Positions 1 through 10,959 of a stretch of DNA of 64,000 nucleotides are shown here, in pieces. This DNA is from Trichobilharzia szidati. Lineage: Eukaryota > Platyhelminthes > Trematoda > Strigeidida > Schistosomatidae. Made by a program: the position numbers and the translations under genes. The first letter of the stretch is position 1. The number at the start of each line of letters is the position of its first letter. The notes beneath the pieces are model-generated. The model made no database searches. It was not told where the DNA came from and saw only the letters and a program-made list of their open reading frames with translations. The stretch is from positions 87,922,020 to 87,986,019 of the forward strand of contig OX235272.1 of the NCBI GenBank assembly GCA_944472155.2, read 5' to 3'.

Positions 1-24
1 AATTGTTTGCTCTAGAGGTTAATT

Positions 25-330
25 AGTGGATGGTGACTAGCAGTGGAAAACAGGATGCGCAGTTTGCCCTATTTGGGACTCGTCATCTGGATGCACCTGC
101 ATTCCGCAGTGAGTGGTGATGATCCCACCGAGGCTAGAATCCAGTGCCCATAGCATCAAACGCCAAAGTGTTGTCCACTAGATCACTTGGGCCATCCACC
201 GATTAACTTCTAATTACTTGCCCAGATATCGTTGAAGCGTCTGCACAAGAATCCGACATGTTAACATGAGACCAAGCACTTCGGTCCAATCAATCGAAGG
301 GAAAATCTAAAATTCAATAAAAACTTGACA
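25..330 (-). mobile_element. Sm-alpha-like hammerhead SINE (family HH1), degenerate copy
   Basis: Read on the minus strand this has a tRNA-like head (A box complement at 175-185, B box complement at 132-142) followed by a hammerhead region at about 41-97 and a short tail. The stem I arms, the stem II CCCAAATAGG loop and a GCGC stem III match the design of the Sm-alpha hammerhead known from Schistosoma mansoni. The first catalytic box has lost its C and the GAAA box reads CAAA, so self-cleavage is not expected. The two other HH1 loci are near 20.4 and 51.5 kb. Confidence 0.7.
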
Positions 331-337
331 TTTGTTT

Positions 338-905
338 GCATATTTGTTGAGCAATAGGTTCTTGACTGGTTCGACCGCACAGTTCCTTATTGCTAATCTA
401 GTCATTTAACCTTTAGTATGGAGCCAGAGAAGGTGTCTATTGATGAAATTCTGCAATAGCTCGTTGAAAATTCTTTTTGTTTAGCATTCATATCACTAAT
501 TAGGATTATTATGTTTCAATTTAGGATGTTATCCATTACTGTTTGTAGCTATTTACAGAAATGTTCCTTCTTCTTTTGTTCTGAGTTGTTTTTAGGTGCG
601 TAGCATTTAATGATTGTAACTCTCCTTCCTTGTGAGTTGATTGTTATTATCATCCTTCTGGAAGAGACTTTCCCCCACCTCATGGGAGCTTTGGTTGCTG
701 TTGGAAACATCTTGAGAGTCACTCCCTTAATGTGCTCGTAGTTACCGTCTAGATGACTTTTCATTTAAAATTTGAAGAACCCACATCTATTCCATCCGCT
801 CTCACAGATATCTAGCACTTCCATACCGTATCTTGACATTCCTCTAGCAACCTAGGCACTCTTCCCCATCTTCGTAGGCTGTACGAATACTCCACGTCCC
901 CATTC
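338..905 (-). mobile_element. RTE-clade LINE fragment: endonuclease joined to C-terminal domain, RT deleted
   Basis: Minus-strand translation of about 549-905 resembles the apurinic endonuclease of SR2/Perere-3-like RTE elements: a GKSAxVARGMSRYGMEVL stretch, then QGRRVTIIKCYAPKNNSEQ, which matches the conserved QCYAPTNDS motif. The 338-475 part matches the far C-terminal domain of the same LINE. The whole reverse transcriptase between them is missing, so this is an internally deleted dead copy. Several stops and a frameshift are present. Confidence 0.7.
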
Positions 906-1599
906 TAATTTTTGTTTTTATCAAAAGAAGATGCATCAGGTGATAGGCATCCAGAAGGCTTTCATCAGCCTGCGGCATTTCACCTCTCTGATTCCAGGAT
1001 AGGTTTGTTTTTATATTCTTCTTGTGGTTTGAAATTTCTCTAGCAATCAGATTGGTTTTCTAGGTTAGGATAGCTCGCCGCACTTCCAACTCGCTCTTTT
1101 TTCTTGGACTCAGGACCAGCTAGACCACTGGTGAGCTAGTAAACTAAGAGAAGTTGATAAGATCGCAGGACTACCTAAAATTCCATTCAACAGAATGCAT
1201 CAAACGATGTTTTAGTCATTCAGTCACATCTTTGGACCGCAAAATGTAATCACGCTCATTTTTAATCAGGTTTGAATCCTATTCCTGTACACTGCTCGAT
1301 GGAGATGAAGGAATTATATCACAAGGGATTGATGTTTCGCAGCATATGAAATGACGTAGCGTCATACTACATACTGCCGACTGATATTCCACAAAAAGAT
1401 CTTGTATAAATTGTAAATATTATAGAACAAAATGCTCGGAGAATTTCGTTCAGTCTGTTAACACAGTGTAACTTTTCTAAAATCTAAAAAGAAACCAAGT
1501 ATTTTGTAAAAACACAAATGTTTTTATCTTGACTGTAAATATTTCTCTTCACTGTGAAGGAAGTGCTGAAGATGCTATCTTGGAAGATAACGGATCAGA
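906..1599. other. No recognisable gene; short repeat at about 1085-1175
   Basis: No coding signal is seen. The segment at about 1085-1175 resembles 10580-10690 (shared ACCACTGRTGAG and a following GATAAGAT/GTTAAGAT block) and may be a decayed hammerhead-type repeat. The rest is AT-rich and shows nothing I recognise. Confidence 0.35.
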
Positions 1600-2605
1600 T
1601 ATGATGAAGATTTGTAGCTCAGGTTGATGATTTTAATGCAGTTGTGTTCTCTGAGCTAAGTACTCCCTTTGATAGGTTTGATTGGATCTTGTATATCCCT
1701 TTAAAGGATTTTTCGAATAAAGCTGAATGTCCAGAATTCACCAGATGTTCTGTTGTCGAACTGTATACCCCTTTGCATTCTCCATTTGGTAGTCATGCTG
1801 GATAGTGGTCCCAAGCGCGTTTTACAAGCTGATGCATGGTATGGCCAATGCAGTCAGCTCCACATGAGCGAGTTAACTTGTATACGTTTGTTGAAGTGGG
1901 CTGATGCAATAGCTTGTCTTTCACGTACTGGGTGAGTAGTTTCTTGCAGAAGAATGTTATTCGTAGACTGGCAGGGAACTATGTTTTACTGAGAGACTTC
2001 CAAAGCCGTCTACGGAGAATTTCTGCTTTGTTATCAATTTAAATTCGAGGTTCAATATCAGCATCATTTTGGGGACAACTTGGACATTTTCAGGTGTTTT
2101 CTTTGGTTTCGGATTCTTGTCTATGAATCTAGGTAAGAATCCATTTTCTAACGGTGATTCTGTGACTTTACTTCGATTGATTCTTCGGTGCAAACTTTCC
2201 GGATCCTCAGGGAAAGAGAATATATTAGGTTTCTGTCTCTGCTCAAAGGCACACAACTTTGAAAGTTGATAAACTGTCCGTTCCATATGGGCTTTGTGTA
2301 GATAGACCTACATCGCGAATTGTCAGCATTCCTTCGTGGGTGAACATGGAGGAAATGAATCACTGAGTCAGACTCAACTTCCAGGATCAAGTTTATGTTT
2401 GGGTGGGCGTCTCATCGATGTATCTCTTGTAGAGATAGAGGTTGTTGATGGGTGATGATAAGTTGTTTTCTAAGGTAACCATGAAGCACTCGTCCAACAG
2501 GGTGCACAGAGGAGAACCCATTGCTACTCCATCAACTTGCCCGTATATTTCGTTGCTGAAACTAAAGTATACGTTGAAGATTCATCATACTAACAATTCT
2601 TTTAG
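1600..2605 (-). mobile_element. Penelope-like element 3' part: RT palm/thumb plus GIY-YIG endonuclease, broken
   Basis: In minus-strand order: near 2560-2500 the PLE RT motif GQVDGVAMGSPL, near 2440 YKRYIDE (the YVDD box, altered), at about 2340-2250 SIYTKPIWNGQFINFQS (the conserved SIYRKPTWTGQYLNF block), then ENGFLPRFIDKN. The endonuclease follows at about 1880-1620, reading CGADCIGHTxxxL, HYPA-stop-LPNG and EHLVNSGHS, the PLE-type GIY-YIG nuclease that makes the nick for target-primed reverse transcription. Frame breaks and a stop make it inactive. It is cut at about 2605 by an RTE fragment. Confidence 0.8.
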
Positions 2606-3395
2606 GTTATAGATTGGTATACAGACAAACTGGCTGAAAAAGCAGCGAAAACAGGACTCCAGGCGAACTCAGAGAAGACGGAGGTGATGAATATAGCCAA
2701 TCAACAGCAAAAACAAACAGCACCAATCATCAACGGAGGAGATTTAACAGAGGTGACATCCTCCCTTCACTTATCCGGCTAGGAGGCATCGTTTCAACTA
2801 CAGGCTGGCGGAACGGATGAAGATGACAGAGCAGGCCAACCAGAATTGGAAAGGCAAGATATGCTTTCATCAAACTAAAACCAGTATAAGGGACAAGATT
2901 CGCGTTTTCAACACAAATGTCAAGTCGATTCTTCTATACGGTTCAGAAAATTGGATTGCATGTCACAAAAAGCATTTCAAACAGGTTGCAAAATTTCATC
3001 AAGAGCTGCCTTCTCCATATACTGAGGACTTAATGGCCAGCTGGTCAGCAAGAATAAGCAACAAGAAACTCTGGCTGGGAACAGACAAACCAAGAGCCGA
3101 TCGCTCAACGAATATGTAGGATAAAGTGGAGATGGATCGGGCACACGCCATTGAGGAGGCCACCGAACGACATCACACGCCAGGCCCTCGAGTAGAACCC
3201 AAACGGGAAGCGACGAGTGGATCGTCGGTGCAAGGGCGACCTGGAGGCGACCATGTGGCAACGAATAGATGAGAGAGTTTGGTCAATCTTGGACCCAACT
3301 GAAAAGGACGGCAGAAAACAGGAGAAATTGATGTGTTGTTGAAGCCCTATGTTCCACTTGTAAGGCAATGGAATAATAATAATACAGACATCGAT
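2605..3395 (+). mobile_element. RTE-clade LINE 3' part (RT C-terminus to tail)
   Basis: Plus-strand translation begins with DKLAEKAAKTGLQANSEKTEV and continues through the RTE C-terminal region with many frameshifts. It ends with the conserved RTE 3' end (GTTGAAGCCCTATGTTCCAC at about 3340-3360) and an AATAATAAT tail. The 5' half is missing and the copy is dead. Confidence 0.8.
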
Positions 3396-4145
3396 GCTAT
3401 TGGATTGAATGAAGTTGCATAGGGAACATATGGTCTCTGTCAGTGAAATATTCGATTTAAGTATTTTCCACTATTTTCATCAACTGATTCAACATCTTTA
3501 TTAACTAAAACCTCAACAATCAGGTGTTTTTGAGACTAGTTCTCAGATAATGACTACATAATATCATTCAGTATACATTTATATACATATATCCAGAATA
3601 TTGTTGTGAGTTTATCCGTTACTATAGTTTAAGTAACATTATAAAATATTGATTAAATGTTCACGTAACAAATACATAAACAATTAGAACTTGCTGTTCA
3701 TTTATACTTGAAAAACATGATCTTATATATGTATACATATATATACAAACATTCATTTACATGTCATTATATGATTAATGAAAGAAACTCAAATTGATAG
3801 AGAGGGGGATAAAAAGAATAGTATTCCTTAAAAAGGTTTGTTCTAACTTATATACAAAAACATAAATGTTAATGCTTTTATTAAGCCAATACTTTTAATT
3901 GACCTAGTTGTAAGAAAATTGTGACTTGATGTTGATACGATCAGTAGATTAGTTGGTAAACAAGAAAACGGTTTACACAGACATTCTCGTGAAGAGATAT
4001 GCCAAAGGCAGTAATGCAACTTGATACAGTTGGGATTAAAAAAAAAGAAGGATATTATTACTTTTCGTGATTTATCATTCTATGCGTAGATAAGAGAAGA
4101 TAGGAAGGAATATGTTAGGCAAATGAGAAAATTCTAGAAAATAGG
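3396..4145. other. AT-rich stretch without recognisable feature
   Basis: Simple TATA/CATATA-rich sequence with no coding potential and no match to the other repeats of the window. Confidence 0.5.
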
Positions 4146-4434
4146 GGTTTCATAGATTATTTATGTTTAGTGTGACAGAAATTCAAAGACTTACAGGCGA
4201 AAATCAATAAGTGGGAAGAAGTGGCAGACAGCGAAGAGAGGATCTAAAGGAACATGGAGAAGACAGCAGTAGGGTGTGAGGCTGAGGGTGGCATGGAGGA
4301 GATTGTGTGAGGGAGAAGAGATGAAAGCTTATAGAGAGTCAGGAAGCTAGCTGAAGAGGACTATAGAGAACAAGATGAATTGAAGATATGCTGATACAGT
4401 CCGCTGTTCCACTCGGAACCCAAGGGAATAATAA
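4146..4434 (+). mobile_element. RTE LINE 3' fragment, internally deleted
   Basis: Begins in the RT region (TTATGTTTAGTGTGACAGAA, then CTTACAGGCGAAAATCAATA), skips to the C-terminal end and finishes in the RTE 3' end CACTCGGAACCCAAGGGAAT plus an AATAATAA tail. Its tail abuts, with no spacer, the tail of an oppositely oriented RTE copy. Confidence 0.75.
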
Positions 4435-4462
4435 TTATTATTCCCTTGGGTTCCGAGTGGAA
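4407..4462. repeat. Perfect 56-bp palindrome at an RTE tail-to-tail junction
   Basis: Arm 4407-4434 and arm 4435-4462 are exact reverse complements with no spacer. The sequence is the RTE 3' end on both sides meeting at the shared AATAATAA/TTATTATT tail. Outside the arms the two RTE copies differ. Confidence 0.9.
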
Positions 4463-5415
4463 AATCGGACTTCAACAACACATCTGCACTTTGTTGCATT
4501 TTCTGCTGTCCTCTTCACCTGGGTCCACGACTAACCATAATCTCTCATCTCCTCCTCATCAGCACACAATCTTCCCATGTCACCCTCAGACCAACAACCA
4601 ACTCGTCGCTTCCCATTCGGACTCCACTCGAGTGATAGTCTGCATTGCACGCTAGTCATTTGACGGCCTCCTCAACGTACGCTCGATCATGCCATCTCCA
4701 TTTCCTCCTACATATTTGTTGAGCAATTGTCTCTTGGTTGGTTTGTTGCCAGCCGGAGTTTCTCCTTGCCAGTTCTTTCTGGCTGGCCAGCCATTTGATC
4801 TTCAATGTGAAGCCGTTGAAGTGAGCAGTTGTTGATAAAAATCTGCCGTAACCTGTTGGAAATCCCCTTCGTAACACGTAGTGCACGTTTCTCACCCGTA
4901 TAGAAGAAATGACTGACTGACTTCACACTGGTGTTGAAAATTCGAATCTTCTTTATGCTTTCTGAGGTAGTGCAGAATATTTCCAAATTGGTTTCAGGTT
5001 GATGAGGGCGTATCTTGCCTGTATGATTCTGGCTGGCCTGTTTTGACATCTTCAGCCATCCCGAATACCTGTGATTAGAACCGTGCATTTTAGATAAGTG
5101 AAGGAAGTAACCTCTGTTAAATCTCTCTCGCTGATGGTGATTGGTGCTGGTTGTTGATGTCACTGTTGCTGTTGGTTGGTTGGACATCTTCATCATCCCC
5201 ATCTTCTCTATGTTCATTACCTGGAGTCCTGGTTTTGCTGCCTGCCAGCCTCTTTAGTCAGTTTGTTGGTTTTTTCTGCAAGTCTTCGCATTTGTGTGAC
5301 GCTAAACATGTCACCTATGAAATGTAGATCTTCTAGAGTCTTCTTATTGATCAGTCCAGCGTATTCCTGTCTTCTCACCTTCAGTGCACAGTGTGATGCA
5401 TAATCTAACGCAAGT
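4435..5415 (-). mobile_element. RTE LINE 3' half (RT C-terminus to tail)
   Basis: On the minus strand, about 5400-5220 encodes a degraded ...KTLEDLHFIGDMFSVTQ... segment (FADD replaced by FIGD), then 5217-4708 is open for 169 aa through the C-terminal domain (KIRIFNTSVKSV, RVTKGISNRLRQIFINNCS, EDQMAGQPER, ATNQPRDNCSTNM). The 3' end lies at 4435. The catalytic aspartates are lost, so this is a pseudogene. Confidence 0.8.
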
Positions 5416-6429
5416 GAATAAATAATATACACGGAAACTATCTCTCCTATATTATGGCTGATGAAGATGATCATTAAATTTCCATGATCATTTGAATTCA
5501 CTTTCACTTATTATCTCTGTCCCATAATCTTATTATTCATCAATGGATTTCTGCTTCTACAACCACTGTGACTTATACCGTTAAGATGTACCTATTTCAC
5601 GCATATTACTGATATGATTTGTAATACAACCTAAAAGATTGACAGCAATATGAATTTATTGTGCTAACTAAACCCACTGTGAGTGGTAATCAATCACAAG
5701 ATCAACTATGGCAGAGGGAAGACCACTGTGAATTATAAACCAAGAAGAGAAGACAAACTGTTGGCAGAGACACAGCGCTTCTGTTGTCTTAAAAAGCGAT
5801 GGTGAGTGTAAACAGGTTCTGAATGATCCTGAGCGACACTCAATCACGGATAAGTATAAAGGTCTAACATATGATGAGAGATTAGCCTTCACAAAGATTG
5901 GGAAACACAAAAGTCATCATGAGTGCGTGGAGATAATAAAACGGTGTTTATTTTAAATTACAAATCAGTACCATAGTGTATATGACACTTCCCATCGAAA
6001 TATAAACATGATACAACACAATTTAGTGCCTCTGTTGTTCTGGACAGTTTGAAAATAAGTACTACCTGAAACCTTATGCAGCTAGATCGTCTCTTGGATG
6101 AAAGCCACATCAGCTTAGTTCTGCGTCTATGGAGACTAAAGGGCAAGACCACCTTGGGCTCTGAGGATTTCGTAGTTAATTTTTGTGTCTCACGCTTAAT
6201 TCATACCCCAATGTAACCTCATATACAATAACTCTAACCAACTACATCACTTTCTGCGCATTTCGCCTTACTTGGTAGATGACCACTAGCATATACAGTG
6301 TTATTCTTGTGGGCATACTTGACTAATAGAATTCAGTCTACGCCAGAAAACACCAAAAAAGGACTAGGTGCATAATACTAGTGACCAACTAGGGTCCCAT
6401 GAATGGGATACTGTTTCTCTAAAGTGCTT
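5416..6429. other. No recognisable gene
   Basis: ORFs of 64-80 codons occur on the minus strand, but none resembles a known family and no motif is seen. The segment 5660-6150 is less AT-rich than its surroundings and may be an old unidentified transposable element. Confidence 0.3.
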
Positions 6430-6675
6430 TTTTTTAATAATACAACTCTAAGAAGACGTGATTTATGTGAATTGTGTAATGCGAAATTTTTTTGATCACA
6501 GCTTGATTCCACACCGTATTTTTGGTACAGGTTTGGAATTTTCAGTATGTGATATCGGTAGCCTAAATTTTGCAGGCCGGCCATAGATATCAGGTGTGCG
6601 TCGGCGGATGGCTCGATCCCCGGACCATGTACATGGTCGGCGAGAGTCCCAACCGCTGTGCCACCGACACAAATT
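6430..6675 (-). mobile_element. tRNA-headed SINE (family A)
   Basis: Minus strand: A box TGGCACAGCGG (complement 6653-6663) and B-box-like GGGATCGAGCC (complement 6610-6620), followed by a body ending in TGCTGAAAATTCC-like sequence and an A/T tail near 6430. It is the same family as 19640-19872. The internal RNA polymerase III promoter is inferred from the two boxes. No hammerhead is present. Confidence 0.7.
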
Positions 6676-6762
6676 TCAAGCAATCTAAACAAACACCTGC
6701 TTGTCGTAGGATTATATATGAAACAAAGTGAGCGTTAAGGTAAGAAAGAAAAGACACACTTT

Positions 6763-7256
6763 TTTGATCCTAGTTTGGGGATTATCAGCAGTACGCACCC
6801 ACTGCCAAGGTTCGAACCCAGGAACTTCCGGTAACAAGGCAAGCTTGTATACCATTCAGTCAATGGGACTCGATTCAATGACCAGCCCATGAATTCTCAC
6901 TTCTATCAATTCGTGATTTTAGCGCGACTAACAATCATTGTCATCGGCGGAAAATCAATACTCACTTTCAAATGGATGGCCCTCAGTGTTTGGTGGTCGC
7001 GCTAAAACAGATCACGAATTGGTATATGCTGGAATTCATCGATTGGTCAGTGAATTGGGTCCCAGTGGCTGAATGGTATACGAGCTTGTCCTAGGTTCGA
7101 ACCCCAATGGGTGAGTGCTGCTGATAGTTCCCTAACCAGGACGAAACAGCTGTCCAATATTCCAGTGGGGGTTTTACTGCTTCTCAAACTGATATCAATC
7201 CGTGATCAACTCCTGGAACCAAATCTTATCCTTACAAACCAACCATTGAAAAGACT
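6763..7256. mobile_element. Hammerhead SINE family HH2, two copies head-to-head
   Basis: The minus copy (6763-6995) and plus copy (6993-7256) face each other with 3' ends outward. Plus copy: A-box-like GTGGCTGAATGG near 7065-7077, B box GGTTCGAACCC at 7094-7104, then a hammerhead at 7115-7160 with box CTGATAG, a CC..GG stem II, GACGAAAC, palindromic AGCT stem III and the GTC cleavage triplet ending at 7154. Stem I is weak. The minus copy is cut at its GAAA box (reads CAAAA). A GTCGCGCTAAAA stretch is inverted around the centre. Confidence 0.75.
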
Positions 7257-7960
7257 CACGTCGAATCGGAAGGCTATTATGAAGGTTAAAATAACAATGA
7301 AGATGAATAAACCGAAGAAGAGAGGCAATAGTGCACCTGTCCTGTTATCATAACAAAGTTTCCCAAACGAAGGTTTAATGTGATGACGATGGATTGTTTT
7401 TGAACAACTAAAGTTAGTGTAAACTTACTAATCGCTAGGGCTTCCACAAAATTTAAGACACGTCCCTAACACATTTATTATAGATAAGTTTAAAGTAGGT
7501 GTAAGTGTCAGTTTTATGTCATGTATTTATTTATAAATCGGCCACTGAAAGCAGGAGCTTAGAGAATATCGATCGCTATATGACTTTAGAAAGAAATCCA
7601 ACCCATCATTTATGAAAACGGTCGACCTAGGTCATCCATTACGAAACATATTACAGCAACAGGACACAGAATTGTTGTTTACGCCTCCTCTAAACCTATA
7701 CACAAAACATGTTTAGGGCGTATCCTAAAGTTTGTGGAAGCCTTAACTATTAGGAAGTTTAAACTACCGATATTTTTTTTCAAAAACAATTTGTCATCAT
7801 CACATTAAAAACCTTCTTTGGTAAACTTTGTTTTGATACGAGGACAGATGTACTATTATTATCTCTCTTATTTGACTTATTGATTTCCATCGTTAGGTTT
7901 ACAATCATTATAGTCTGACTTTTGTCTATTCTCTCCCCTATTTTAACGCTTTGTTATTTT
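7257..7960. mobile_element. PLE endonuclease C-termini, two copies head-to-head
   Basis: Minus strand 7540-7340 encodes GRVLNFVEALAISKFTLTLV then VQKQSIVITLNL. Plus strand about 7630-7850 encodes SSITKHITATGH..., then GRILKFVEALTIRKFKLPIF and QKQFVIITL. Both match the end of the GIY-YIG domain in the PLE at 44.5 kb (GRLLKYAEAIAIHKL, QKQFVVTLNLPW). The matching 3' flanks lie outward at 7257-7340 and 7850-7960, so this is an inverted pair with its 5'-truncated ends in the middle. Inactive. Confidence 0.75.
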
Positions 7961-8059
7961 CTATGATGAGTAGGCGAGTGAACAGATTGCTTAAAATGTT
8001 AAAACGGAACTTACTGTTTCAAAATCTTCAATAATAATAAATTACAGTACGGTACTCTT

Positions 8060-8310
8060 TTTCGTCGGTGGTTCAACGATAGAATGCTCGCCAATCACAA
8101 AAGTGGTCCAGGTTTCGAGTTTCAGCTGGTGCACAGCTTCATCACTCTGGACAAAGAGAGAGAGTTGGGAGTGAGGCTAGCAACCTCATCCCATAAGAAC
8201 ATCACTGATACTGAAACTTCAAAGCTGAAGCTTGAGGCCATATATTGTACTCGGGATGCAAAAGTAATAGAAAAAATCTCGCATTCTAGTATAAATCTTG
8301 ATGTAATACT
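8060..8310 (+). mobile_element. tRNA-headed SINE with RTE-like 3' tail (family B)
   Basis: Head TCGGTGGTTCAACGATAGAA (A-box-like), B-box-like GGTTTCGAGTTT near 8111, then the shared body GAGGCTAGCAACCTCATCCC, and a tail at about 8262-8300 (GAGGCCATATATTGTACTCG...) that matches the RTE 3' end GAAGCCCTATGTTCCACTCG. Other copies are at 10.25, 20.0, 45.95, 55.2 and 58.8 kb. Confidence 0.7.
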
Positions 8311-8339
8311 TTAGAGGAGGTTAGCCATCAGAAACGAGA

Positions 8340-8745
8340 AAAGTATTCGATATCACGTGATTTCTCGAGTTCAACCACGAACTGATATCATTTAGGGAAC
8401 CACTGAAACCCACGGAGTACTGGAAAACTGTTTCGTCCTAGTTTGGGATTCATCGGGAGTGATGTTGGAGTTCCTACCGAAGACATTGGTTGGTGGTCTT
8501 GCTAAATCACAAATTGGTAGAAGTTAGAATTCATGGACTGGCAACTGACTCGAATCCCAGTGGCTGAATGCTAAACGAGATTGCCTTGTAGATGGAAGGT
8601 CCTGGGTTCAAACCCTAGCAGTGGGTGCATACTACCAATAAGTCCCAAACTCTCTGCTGGTTTTCAATGGTTCTGTAACTGATATCAATCCGTGAGCGAA
8701 CTCCAAAAACAAATTAAATCCTGACAAATCAGCTCTTGAAAAATT
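8340..8745. mobile_element. Hammerhead SINE HH2, head-to-head pair
   Basis: Left minus copy: the hammerhead on 8418-8464 keeps CGATGA..., the CCCAAACTAGG stem II loop and GACGAAAC, but stem III has changed from AGCT to GTTTT. The right plus copy (about 8495-8740) has the tRNA-like head (CAGTGGCTGAATG, GGGTTCAAACCC) but a deletion removes GGAC-GAAAC and stem III (CCCAAACTCTCTGCTGG at about 8645). Neither should cleave. Confidence 0.7.
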
Positions 8746-9180
8746 AGTGATTGTTTCTCCTGAGTAAATGCAACACCTATAGGTTTTCACTGTATCATCT
8801 AAGTGCTAGTTTCTCCACATTTCATTCACTAAAACTTTTATTATGGTAGTACTTACCGTAAGAATGATAATAATAATTATAAACACGCATAATGCCACAT
8901 TGTTGAGTGATAATCCAACCAACTTATAATGAATACATTTCACTTCTAGTTACAAATATAATTGAATTATTTTATTTGGTAACTAAAAGCAGCGAAATTT
9001 TAGAACATTGTTTCAACACAAATTCTTTCTTATTCTCATCAAATTTCCCCTGAGTTGTTTCTTTACAATATGTTTTCAAAAGTTAAGCAAAAATCAGCAG
9101 TATAGTCATTTTTCGCCCTGTATTAACATTTCGAAGTGAATACAAAATTAAAACACACAATATAAGTTGGAGGAAAGTTG
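8746..9180. other. AT-rich stretch, nothing recognised
   Basis: No ORF, repeat match or RNA signal could be recognised. Confidence 0.4.
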
Positions 9181-10020
9181 TTATTATTCCCTTGGGCTTC
9201 GAGTGCAGTATAGAGATTTAAGGGCACATCTTTATTTTGTCTTGTCCTTTTCAGTCTTCTTTAGCTTGCTTCACGATTGCCTATAGGCTCTCATCGCCTT
9301 TCCACACGATGTCCTCCATTTTACCTTCAGAGTAAAATCCAACTTTTCGTTACCTAATCAGGTCTCACTCGAGCGTCCGTCAACGGCTCGATGTCTCCTT
9401 AGGGTGTGTCTGATCCATCTTCATTTGCTTCTGAATATGAGTTGACCAATAGGTTACTGATTGGTAATTTGGCACAGTTACTAGTTGCTAATTCATGCAG
9501 GATGGTTGTCTGGTCTTCACTACTGAGCAGCGAAGATAGCTCTTGGAAAACTTTACCGCCTCTTCAAAATTTTTTCGTGATCCCTACAGAAGAAATGACT
9601 TGACAACGATGTTGAAAATTCAGATTTTGTTTCTTCTGCTCTCAGCAGAAGAAATCCAAGATAATTTTAGAGTGATGAATGTCTCTATTACATTTTCTAT
9701 TCTGTCTGATTCTGACAACCTCATCCGTGTCGTACATCCGTAGCTGAATTGATGCTGCCTAGATAAGAAGTGACACCTTTCGAATTTCTCCCTCTGAGAG
9801 TGATTCGTGCTTGTTGTTTTGGTGAGTTGGTTATTTTCATCAACTCCGTCTTCCGTTTCTTCACTTAAAGGCCTGTCACCCTTGTCTAAGTCTTCTGACT
9901 TATGTGAAGCTAGACATAGGTCATCTCCAAGGTGCGGATCCTCTAAAATCTCCTAACTGATTCAAATTACTCCCATCTTCTCGCTTCCCACAGTTTGCTG
10001 CATAACTTATATAATTTGTT
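9181..10020 (-). mobile_element. RTE LINE 3' half, decayed
   Basis: Starts at the RTE 3' end (complement of GGGAATAATAAT at 9181) and runs on the minus strand through the C-terminal domain (EDQ/SNPRVS-type remnants around 9480-9600) to the RT region at about 9850-10000 (complement of GACCTATGTCTAGCTTCACA, the DLCLxSHK segment). Many frameshifts. Confidence 0.7.
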
Positions 10021-10021
10021 C

Positions 10022-10235
10022 GAGGAATTATTTTCCATTCCAGGATGAATTTCATCGCAAGACAATATCAATTTATGATTCGCTGAAAACTAGAGAGTAC
10101 AAGACAGTTGATGTCTGACCGATTTATGGGTGTGTATTGATTGGGATCCCCGAATTAGGACGAATTGGTTGTCAAATGCTGCTTGGTTTCCAAGAATTGT
10201 CCAACTGATATTGTTTCTTTATGAAATTATTCAGA
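10022..10235. mobile_element. Hammerhead SINE HH2, very decayed pair with deleted centre
   Basis: Left: a GATTTCATCGCAAGACAATATC-like 3' end in minus orientation. Right: plus-strand GGGTGTGTATTGATTGGGATCC...AGGACGAATTGGTTGTCAA (10128-10175), aligning with the HH2 hammerhead and its tail. The GAAA box reads GAAT and the tRNA heads are gone. Confidence 0.55.
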
Positions 10236-10239
10236 TCCC

Positions 10240-10490
10240 TGTTTTATTTTTTTTTTAAGTTACCAGTGTAATATAGGGCTTCAAGCTAGAGGCTTGAATT
10301 TTTTGTAGCAGTGTTTAGTTTTACAGGATGGGGTTGCTAGCCTCATGCTTAACCTTCCCTCTTTACCAGTTATATTACTGGCTGAGCGAAGTAAAGGAGT
10401 GCGTCCATTTGCCAGAGATCGAACCCCGAACCAGATGAGGCGTGGTTGGCGAGCATTCTACGGCTAAGTCACCGACACACTAATTCAAAT
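10240..10490 (-). mobile_element. tRNA-headed SINE with RTE-like tail (family B)
   Basis: The complement of CTAGCCTCATGCTTAACCTT body sits at about 10345. The tRNA-like head complement is at 10410-10480 (GATCGAACCCCG as inverted B box). The tail near 10250-10290 (TATAGGGCTTCAAGC) is the RTE 3' end in reverse. Confidence 0.7.
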
Positions 10491-10579
10491 CCCCACATGA
10501 CTAACAATCCGATTTATTTTATAGACAGCTTTATAATATTATCATAAAAGTACTTTCGATAGCTCGGGTATTTTAATCT

Positions 10580-10760
10580 GATTTGTCTCTCTCAGCTGAA
10601 TCAAACCGGGTACACCACTGATGAGCCTGGTAGCTAACGAGCGAACTGGCCATCTGGTGTTAAGATTACACCTCGATCTGGCTAGTTAGCATGCACTACT
10701 GGTTTGATATGGATGGTCTACAACTACTCATTCCAGCCAGTTAGTAGTATAAAATGCTTT
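10580..10760 (+). repeat. Short repeat with possible decayed hammerhead
   Basis: ACACCA-CTGATGA occurs at about 10606-10618 and CATC-TGGTGT follows about 35 bases on, so a six-base stem I and an intact first catalytic box exist, with a TGGCCA palindrome between. The GAAA box reads GAAC and stem II is weak. Related sequence is at 1085-1175 and perhaps 61620-61760 (reverse). Called tentatively. Confidence 0.35.
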
Positions 10761-10959
10761 TATAGTTTCGATAACGTTACAAATATGACAAATACTATTA
10801 AAAACTAATTTACTCAGATTAACTAAAAAGTACACATTTCACACTGATTTTTACTTCAATTTCTGATGTAGACTTTATATACAGTTTAGACACTGAAGTA
10901 ATTATGTAAGGCCAAATGAATCACCTATCTAACTTGCTTTTAGAAACAGTATATAAATA

